A DNA stretch of 13,075 nt from Candidatus Avipropionibacterium avicola (GTDB lineage: Bacteria; Actinomycetota; Actinomycetes; Propionibacteriales; Propionibacteriaceae): positions 1 to 13,075 of the forward strand of contig DVLP01000073.1 in assembly GCA_018715445.1 (NCBI GenBank), written 5' to 3'. This document shows, piece after piece, positions 7,236-13,075 of this stretch; the stretch's first letter is position 1; every line of letters starts with the position of its first letter. Below the pieces are notes generated by a model that was given only the letters and a program-made list of their open reading frames with translations, was not told the origin of the DNA and ran no database searches. A program made the position numbers and the translations under genes.

Positions 7236-7568
7236 ATGACGGAGTACCGCCCCGAACCGACCGATGCCGAGATCGTTGGCGGCGAGTACCAGCCGTACCA
7301 GACCCATCCGCCCCAGCAGGACGCCCAGCTGGTTCCCCGCACCGTCGCCACGCCGACCCCCGTGGGGACCGAGGAGGACGACGATTCCGAGGACAGCGCC
7401 GGCTCCCACCAGTTCGTGCTCGCGATCGTCTCGCTCGGCACCGGCATCCCGATCACCGCGATCGCCGCGGAGTCGGTCGATCCCGGTCTGCTGGGCCTGG
7501 CCGTGGCTTGGGCCGGGATCATCGGGGTCAACCTCACCCATTACCTGGCCCGCAAGCGTCGACGCTGA
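7236..7568 (+). CDS. Small two-helix membrane protein of unknown function
   Basis: The 110-residue protein has a polar N-terminal half rich in Pro, Gln and Thr with an acidic run EEDDDSEDS (46-54). Two hydrophobic segments follow at about 59-78 and 84-104, and the C-terminus is basic (ARKRRR). By the positive-inside rule both ends are probably cytoplasmic. I recognise no family. The ATG at 7236 has no ribosome-binding site but has a TAGGCT box 6 nt upstream. The stop region carries a perfect 12-bp palindrome AGCGTCGACGCT (7555-7566). It precedes eno by 174 bp and is probably a separate unit. Coding is supported by clean hydrophobic segmentation and the promoter-like box. Confidence 0.75.
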   Translation: MTEYRPEPTDAEIVGGEYQPYQTHPPQQDAQLVPRTVATPTPVGTEEDDDSEDSAGSHQFVLAIVSLGTGIPITAIAAESVDPGLLGLAVAWAGIIGVNLTHYLARKRRR

Positions 7569-9032
<1,464 letters not shown>

Positions 9033-9034
9033 TC

Positions 9035-9694
9035 ATGGCGCGCACCGGCCGTCCCACCTCCCGCCCCGGATCCGTTCCGGGGCGGGGGTCACGCCGCCGT
9101 CGGTCATTGACCGGTGGTACGGCAGGGGCGGCCGGTTCGCCGATCTCACCGATCGACGACGACCTCGAGGATGTCGAGGTCGACGCCGAACGCACCCGTG
9201 AGCTCAGCATCCAACGCCGCCGCTCCGGCATCACCAGCCGGGCGATCGCCCTGGGCGTGGTGGTGCTGTTGCTGACGATCTCGTACGCCTCGAGCCTGCG
9301 GGTGTTCTTCGAGCAGCGACAGGAGATCGCGGCGACCGAGGCCGAGATTGCCCAACGGGAGCAGCACATCACCGACCTGGAAGCCGAGCTGAAGCGCTGG
9401 GACGATCCGGAGTACGTCAAGGCCCAGGCTCGGGAACGCCTCGGCTGGGTCGTGCCCGGGGAGAAGGGCTACCGGGTCGTGGGTCGCGACGGCAAGCCCC
9501 TGGTCCCCGGCGCGGAGGTTGCTCCCGACGACCCCGATGAGCCCGCCACCTGGTGGGAGAAGCTCGGTGGCTCGATGCAGGCCGCCGACGGACCGAAGCC
9601 GGCCACCCCTGATCCGTCGGCACCGCCCGAGCCGACGGCACCGCCGAAGACCGTCGGCCCCGAGGATCCCGAGCCCACCAAGAAGCCCACCTGA
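9035..9694 (+). CDS. ftsB: FtsB/DivIC-type septum formation protein
   Basis: The 219-residue bitopic membrane protein has a basic, low-complexity cytoplasmic N-terminus (1-68), one transmembrane helix (about 69-88) and a coiled coil (about 93-122). The family hallmark WDDPEYVKAQARERLGWVVPGE follows at 122-143. Such proteins join FtsL and FtsQ in the divisome and help activate septal wall synthesis. A Pro-rich extracellular tail (about 160-219, many PxP and KKP elements) is long compared with the roughly 100-residue E. coli FtsB but usual for Actinobacteria. The ATG lies 2 bp after the eno stop, so coupled translation is likely. The matching M. tuberculosis gene is Rv1024. The symbol is by family and position; DivIC is the equivalent name in Firmicutes. 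Confidence 0.9.
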   Translation: MARTGRPTSRPGSVPGRGSRRRRSLTGGTAGAAGSPISPIDDDLEDVEVDAERTRELSIQRRRSGITSRAIALGVVVLLLTISYASSLRVFFEQRQEIAATEAEIAQREQHITDLEAELKRWDDPEYVKAQARERLGWVVPGEKGYRVVGRDGKPLVPGAEVAPDDPDEPATWWEKLGGSMQAADGPKPATPDPSAPPEPTAPPKTVGPEDPEPTKKPT

Positions 9695-9698
9695 TCCC

Positions 9699-10256
9699 AT
9701 GAGCGTCGACGACAAGGACCTGGCCACCGTCGAGGCCCAGCTGGGTCGTACCCCCCGTGGAGTCGCCCGGGTCGCGTGGCGCTGCCCCTGTGGCAAACCC
9801 GGAGTGGTCGCCACCGAGCCGCGACTGCCGAACGGGACCCCGTTCCCGACCACCTACTACCTGACCTGCCCGCGGGCCACCAGCGCCTGCTCGACCCTGG
9901 AGAGCCAGGGCCTGATGGCCGAGATGACCGAACGACTCGGCACCGATGCCGAGCTCGCCGCCGGGTATCGCCGTGCCCATGAGTCCTATCTGGCCGACCG
10001 GGACGAGCTGGGTCGCGCCACCGTCGGGGAGGTCGGCGAGATCGCAGGCATCAGCGCCGGCGGCATGCCCGATCGCGTCAAGTGCCTGCACGTGCTGGTC
10101 GGCCATGCTCTGGCCGCCGGGCCCGGAGTGAACCCGCTCGGTGACGAAGCCGTCGCCGCCCTCGGTGACTTCTGGACCCGACCCTGCCTCGACGAGGCCT
10201 GCGACGCGTCGGACCTGGACGGCTCGGACCGGGACGGCGTGGAGGGGGACCGGTGA
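9699..10256 (+). CDS. DUF501 family protein
   Basis: The 185-residue protein belongs to the DUF501 family, conserved across Actinobacteria beside ftsB-like and ppx genes (Rv1025 in M. tuberculosis). It shows the family blocks CPCGKPGVVATEPRLPNGTP (29-48), FPTTYYLTCPR (49-59) and GGMPDRVKCLHVLVGHALAAG with PGVNPLGDEA (about 121-150). Conserved Cys (29, 31, 57 and one near 127) and His residues suggest metal binding, but no activity is established. There is no signal peptide or membrane helix. The ATG is 4 bp after the preceding stop, and the gene overlaps ppx by 4 bp (GTGA). The acidic C-terminal tail is variable. Confidence 0.92.
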   Translation: MSVDDKDLATVEAQLGRTPRGVARVAWRCPCGKPGVVATEPRLPNGTPFPTTYYLTCPRATSACSTLESQGLMAEMTERLGTDAELAAGYRRAHESYLADRDELGRATVGEVGEIAGISAGGMPDRVKCLHVLVGHALAAGPGVNPLGDEAVAALGDFWTRPCLDEACDASDLDGSDRDGVEGDR

Positions 10257-11182
10257 CCACGGTCGCCGCGATCGACTGCGGTACGAACACGCTGCGTCTG
10301 CTGATCGCCCGGCCCGTCGTGGACGACGCCGGGGCGATCGTGGACCTGGAGGCCGTGGACCGGGCCACCCACTTCGTACGTCTCGGACAGGGGATCGACG
10401 CCACTGGCGAGTTCCACCCCGAGGCATTGGCGCGGGCGTTCGAGGCCTGCGAGGACATCGCGCGTCGGATCAGCGACCACGGAGTCCAACGGGCACGGTT
10501 CGTCGCCACCTCGGCGGCGCGCGATGCCCGCAACCGTCACGAGTTCTTCGCCGGGGTTCATCAACGGTTGGGCCTGGACGCCGAGGTCGTCGACGGGGCT
10601 GAGGAGGCCGAGCTCTCGTACGCGGGGGCCACCCGTGGCCTGCCCGCCGACACCGCCGAACCGATCCTGGTCGTCGACATCGGCGGCGGATCGACCGAGT
10701 TCGTGCTGGCCGCCTCCGGTCAGATCCTGCACCGCACCAGCCTCGACATCGGCGCGGTCCGCCTCACCGAACGGTTGCTGACCGGGGATCCGATCGCGCC
10801 CGGTGACTGGCAGGCCGCCAGCGACCTGGTCGATCGACAGCTCGACACGGTGGGCGTCGACTTCGCGACGGTCCGCACCTGGCTCGGGGTGGCCGGCACC
10901 CACACCAGCCTGGCGGCGATCCACCTCGAGCTCGAGGCGTACGACCGTGACCGCGTGCACCACACTGTGCTGCCGCGGGCCGCGGTGCTCGCCCTGGCCG
11001 AGCGCTTCGCGGCCTCGACCGCGCAGCAGCGGGCCCAGATCCCGGTGCTGCCGCCGCGCCGCGCCGACGTGATCGCTGCCGGCAGCCTGATCGCCGCCCG
11101 GGTCGGGGCGCGCGTGGGGGTCGACCTACAGGTCAGCGAGAGCGACATCCTCGACGGGATCGCGCTGGGCCTGCTCGGCTGA
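10253..11182 (+). CDS. ppx: Ppx/GppA family phosphatase (exopolyphosphatase type)
   Basis: Members of this ASKHA-fold family remove terminal phosphate from polyphosphate and/or hydrolyse pppGpp to ppGpp. The 309-residue protein has only the two-lobed catalytic core, as in actinobacterial enzymes such as Rv1026, and lacks the C-terminal HD-type half of the about 500-residue E. coli Ppx/GppA. Motifs seen are phosphate loop 1 AAIDCGTNTLRLL (D8), ATSAARDARNR, the likely catalytic Glu in EEAELSYAG (117-120), and phosphate loop 2 VVDIGGGSTEFVLA (D142). The start is GTG 10253, overlapping the DUF501 stop by 4 bp, with GGAGGGGG just upstream. Family is certain; which substrate dominates cannot be told from sequence. 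Confidence 0.93.
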   Translation: MTTVAAIDCGTNTLRLLIARPVVDDAGAIVDLEAVDRATHFVRLGQGIDATGEFHPEALARAFEACEDIARRISDHGVQRARFVATSAARDARNRHEFFAGVHQRLGLDAEVVDGAEEAELSYAGATRGLPADTAEPILVVDIGGGSTEFVLAASGQILHRTSLDIGAVRLTERLLTGDPIAPGDWQAASDLVDRQLDTVGVDFATVRTWLGVAGTHTSLAAIHLELEAYDRDRVHHTVLPRAAVLALAERFAASTAQQRAQIPVLPPRRADVIAAGSLIAARVGARVGVDLQVSESDILDGIALGLLG

Positions 11183-11257
11183 CCGGTGCCCGGCGACCGA
11201 GGAACCCGTGAAACCGGACCGGGTGAAACCGAGTCCCGCGCAGTTGGCAGTCGACAC

Positions 11258-11263
11258 TAGGGT
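11258..11263 (+). promoter_or_regulatory. -10-like TAGGGT for a leaderless start at 11271
   Basis: TAGGGT is followed by 7 nt and the ATG at 11271, with no Shine-Dalgarno sequence between. A TTGGCA at 11244-11249 is too close (8 bp) to be its -35. Confidence 0.45.
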
Positions 11264-11270
11264 GGTCACC

Positions 11271-12503
11271 ATGTGGCGCAGGATCCCGGTTCGCAAGATC
11301 GTGACCCGTACGGCGTTGGCCGTGGCCGCCGTACAGGCAGGGACCCTTGCGGCGCTGGCCGTGGTCGACCACCGTCGCAAGCGGAACCGTCGCCCGGCAG
11401 CCTTCCCACGGGTCGCCCCGCACAGTGTGACCGCCGGTGGCTCGGAGGTGACGCTGTACACGTACGGCGAGGACCTCTACTACGACATGCTCTCGGCGAT
11501 CCGCCACGCCAAGAAGCGGATCTTCTTCGAGACCTTCATCTGGAAGTCCGACCCGATCGGTCAGGCGTTCAAGGATGCGCTGATCCAGGCGGCTGACCGC
11601 GGCGTCGAGGTCTACGTCATCTACGACGTCTTCGCCAACCTGGTCGTCCCGCCGTCGTTCTACCGTTTCCCCGACAACATCCACGTCCTGCGTTATCCCT
11701 TGTTCGGCGGGGGAGCGATGTTCTGGCACCCGCGTCACTCCGGACGTGATCACCGCAAGCTGGTCGTGGTCGACGAGGACGTGGCCTATGTCGGTGGCTA
11801 CAACATCGGATCGCTGTACGCGACGGACTGGCGCGACACGCACTCCCGGTTGACCGGCGACATCGTCACCGAGATGCAGAACGCCTTCATCGACTTCTGG
11901 AACCTGTCCGGGCCGCGTCAGCCCGAGCTGGAGGACCCGAAGACCCGTACCTGGGTGCCGAACTTCCGGGTGCACCGCAACCTGCCGCGGCACTACGTGT
12001 ACCCGATCCGTGGGATGTATCTGGAGGCGATCGACCGCGCCCAGCACCACGTCTACCTGACCCATGCCTACCTGGTCCCGGACCGCGACATGCGCGATGC
12101 CCTCACCAAGGCGGTGGAGCGCGGCGTCGACGTCCGGGTCATCGTGCCGGCCGAGTCGAACCACATCGTTGCCGACTGGCTGTCACGCGGCTTCTACAGC
12201 CATCTGTTCAAGGGTGGGGTCCGGCTGTTCCTCTACCAAGGGGCCATGGTGCATGCCAAGACCGCCACCATCGACGGCGAATGGTCCACCGTCGGCACCG
12301 CCAACATCGACCGGCTCTCCCTCACCGGCAACTACGAGATCAACGTCGAGATCTTCGACGCCGACACCGCCCGTCAGATGGAACGCATCTTCGACGTCGA
12401 CGCCGGCAACTGCGTCGAACTCACCCTCGAGCACTGGCAGCGGCGCAACCCCCTGATGAAGGTCTCCGAAGCGATCCTCACCCCGTTCCGCCCCTTCGTC
12501 TGA
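11271..12503 (+). CDS. Phospholipase D-like / cardiolipin synthase-type protein
   Basis: The 410-residue protein has one N-terminal membrane anchor (about 11-32) and two phospholipase D modules. Both HKD motifs are complete: HRKLVVVD (161-168), followed by VAYVGGYNIG, and HAKTATID (328-335), followed by STVGTANID. This layout and length resemble ClsB-type cardiolipin synthases, which transfer phosphatidyl groups at the membrane; other PLD transferases cannot be excluded. ATG 11271 is chosen because it has the TAGGGT box at leaderless spacing and leads straight into the anchor. A GTG at 11208 would add 21 residues of basic peptide and lies upstream of that box. The gap from ppx is 88 bp, so it is probably its own unit. 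A strong hairpin follows the stop. Confidence 0.92.
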   Translation: MWRRIPVRKIVTRTALAVAAVQAGTLAALAVVDHRRKRNRRPAAFPRVAPHSVTAGGSEVTLYTYGEDLYYDMLSAIRHAKKRIFFETFIWKSDPIGQAFKDALIQAADRGVEVYVIYDVFANLVVPPSFYRFPDNIHVLRYPLFGGGAMFWHPRHSGRDHRKLVVVDEDVAYVGGYNIGSLYATDWRDTHSRLTGDIVTEMQNAFIDFWNLSGPRQPELEDPKTRTWVPNFRVHRNLPRHYVYPIRGMYLEAIDRAQHHVYLTHAYLVPDRDMRDALTKAVERGVDVRVIVPAESNHIVADWLSRGFYSHLFKGGVRLFLYQGAMVHAKTATIDGEWSTVGTANIDRLSLTGNYEINVEIFDADTARQMERIFDVDAGNCVELTLEHWQRRNPLMKVSEAILTPFRPFV

Positions 12504-12504
12504 C

Positions 12505-12532
12505 CCCCTCGACCCCCGAGCTCGTCGAGGGG
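12505..12532 (+). terminator. Strong hairpin after the phospholipase D-like gene
   Basis: CCCCTCGAC (12505-12513) pairs perfectly with GTCGAGGGG (12524-12532) around a 10-nt loop, starting 1 bp after the stop. The right arm is the end of a 19-bp element, so this copy is part of the terminator. No T-run follows. Confidence 0.6.
12514..12532 (+). repeat. 19-bp element, opens unit A
   Basis: Perfect CCCCGAGCTCGTCGAGGGG. It starts the first ~220-bp unit and also supplies the right arm of the terminator hairpin at 12505-12532. Confidence 0.9.
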
Positions 12533-12551
12533 CATGCACCCCCACCTCCGA

Positions 12552-12729
12552 GCCTGGACCAACTCCGGTACGGATGGAGGTCCGCACATGGTTGGTGGGG
12601 CCAGCAAGCCGCCTGGTGGGTCCGCCCCTCGCCGACGCGTTGCGTTCCCACACTGGGGATTGCGGACCTCATCGTTGCTGTGCGGACCTCCGGGCCCAGG
12701 CCCGCACTTCCGTACCCCCAGCCCAGGCC
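12552..12729. other. Nested inverted repeats of unit A (possible structured RNA or cruciform)
   Basis: Four nested pairings are visible: GCCTGG 12552-12557 with CCAGGC 12724-12729; GGTACGGA 12567-12574 with TCCGTACC 12709-12716; a perfect 13-bp arm 12576-12588 with 12679-12691; and GGTCCGC 12619-12625 with GCGGACC 12662-12668. Together they would fold about 178 nt into one long branched hairpin. Whether it is transcribed is unknown. Confidence 0.6.
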
Positions 12730-12736
12730 TTCCGCC

Positions 12737-12755
12737 CCCCGAGCTCGTCGAGGGG
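12737..12755 (+). repeat. 19-bp element, opens unit B
   Basis: Perfect copy, 223 bp after the copy at 12514. Confidence 0.9.
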
Positions 12756-12800
12756 CATGCACCCCGCCTCCGAGCCTGGACCAACTCCGGTACGGACGAA

Positions 12801-12909
12801 GGTCCGCATACGGCTGGTGAGATGAGCAAGCCGCATGGTAGGTCCGCCCCTTTCCGATGCGTTGCGTTCCCACACTGGGGATTGCGGACCTCACCGCGCT
12901 GTGCGGACC
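12801..12909. other. Heptamer pairs of unit B
   Basis: GGTCCGC at 12801-12807 and 12841-12847, and GCGGACC at 12884-12890 and 12903-12909, keep the order and near-exact spacing seen in unit A. The surrounding bases differ, and the two outer pairings of unit A are lost here. Confidence 0.65.
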
Positions 12910-12956
12910 TCCGACCCCGGAGCTCGGCCTTCCGCCTCCGGGCCTGCAGTTCCGAT

Positions 12957-12975
12957 CCCCGAGCTCGTCGAGGGG
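12957..12975 (+). repeat. 19-bp element, opens unit C
   Basis: Perfect copy, 220 bp after the copy at 12737. A decayed copy (CCCCGGAGCTCGG, 12915-12927) lies 30 bp before it. Confidence 0.9.
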
Positions 12976-13075
12976 CCTGCACTCCCGTCTCCGAGCCTGG
13001 ACCAACTCCGGTACGGATGGAGGTCCGCACATGGTTGGTGGGGCCAGCAAGCCGCCTGGTGGGTCCGCCCCTCGC

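Larger units (their letters stand above)
12514..13075. repeat. Tandem array of ~220-bp structured repeat units
   Basis: This gene-free end of the window holds three direct units: A 12514-12736 (223 bp), B 12737-12956 (220 bp) and C from 12957, cut by the window edge. Each opens with a perfect 19-bp element. A 12547-12632 and C 12990-13075 are identical over 86 bp. A and B share a 35-bp identical block (12637-12671 and 12859-12893) but are otherwise more diverged. Unit lengths are not multiples of three, so the reading frame shifts from unit to unit and the open frames across them are not genes. Each complete unit has two GGTCCGC then two GCGGACC heptamers. No transposase or terminal target duplication is visible. 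Confidence 0.9.

Noticed and set aside
12281..12820. Plus-strand open frame overlapping the end of the phospholipase D-like gene and the array
   Set aside because: It runs out of frame inside a well-supported gene and then through non-coding repeats.
12183..13050. Minus-strand open frames through the tandem array, repeating a VPELVQARR...PSTSSG-like peptide
   Set aside because: The unit lengths (223 and 220 bp) are not multiples of three, so the peptide jumps frame between units. There is no ribosome-binding site and part overlaps the phospholipase D-like gene.

Overview
The window is a stretch of very GC-rich, gene-dense chromosome with frequent GTG starts and short or overlapping gene junctions. 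Its core order is mfd, a SurA-like lipoprotein, mazG, a secreted wall hydrolase, eno, an FtsB/DivIC protein, a DUF501 protein and a Ppx/GppA phosphatase. This is the conserved actinobacterial arrangement: in Mycobacterium tuberculosis Rv1020 (mfd), Rv1021 (mazG), Rv1022 (lpqU), Rv1023 (eno), Rv1024, Rv1025 and Rv1026 lie in the same order. The organism is therefore an actinobacterium. A Propionibacteriales-type lineage (Propionibacteriaceae or Nocardioides relatives) is my best guess from the style of the intergenic repeats, but this is inference. No rRNA, tRNA, transposase, integrase or cas gene was seen.

Layout. Positions 1-396 (minus strand) hold the start of a proline/glutamine-rich membrane protein that leaves the window. 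It is divergent from mfd (464-4174, transcription-repair coupling factor). After two hairpins come a SurA-like lipoprotein (4249-4809) and an overlapping mazG (4802-5419). A promoter-like gap leads to a secreted peptidoglycan hydrolase (5557-6480), carrying a phage-tail-lysozyme-type domain and two peptidoglycan-binding domains. Next, a minus-strand four-helix membrane protein (6582-7073) is bracketed by clusters of a 19-bp repeat, and a small two-helix membrane protein (7236-7568) follows. Enolase (7743-9032) then heads a tight run of eno, ftsB-like, DUF501 and ppx, with gaps of 2 and 4 bp and then a 4-bp overlap. A phospholipase D/cardiolipin-synthase-like protein (11271-12503) closes the coding part.

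The last 572 bp have no credible gene. They hold a tandem array of units of about 220 bp. Each unit opens with the 19-bp element CCCCGAGCTCGTCGAGGGG and carries two GGTCCGC heptamers followed by two GCGGACC heptamers at nearly constant spacing. The units look like structured non-coding or multi-site binding DNA, and the array continues beyond the window. It is the least explained part of the sequence.

Functionally, the genes combine DNA repair and nucleotide-pool cleaning (mfd, mazG), envelope and division work (lipoprotein, wall hydrolase, FtsB-like, phospholipid synthase), glycolysis (eno) and polyphosphate/alarmone metabolism (ppx). Several transcription units show a TANNNT -10-like box 6-7 nt before the start codon and no Shine-Dalgarno sequence, which suggests leaderless transcripts.
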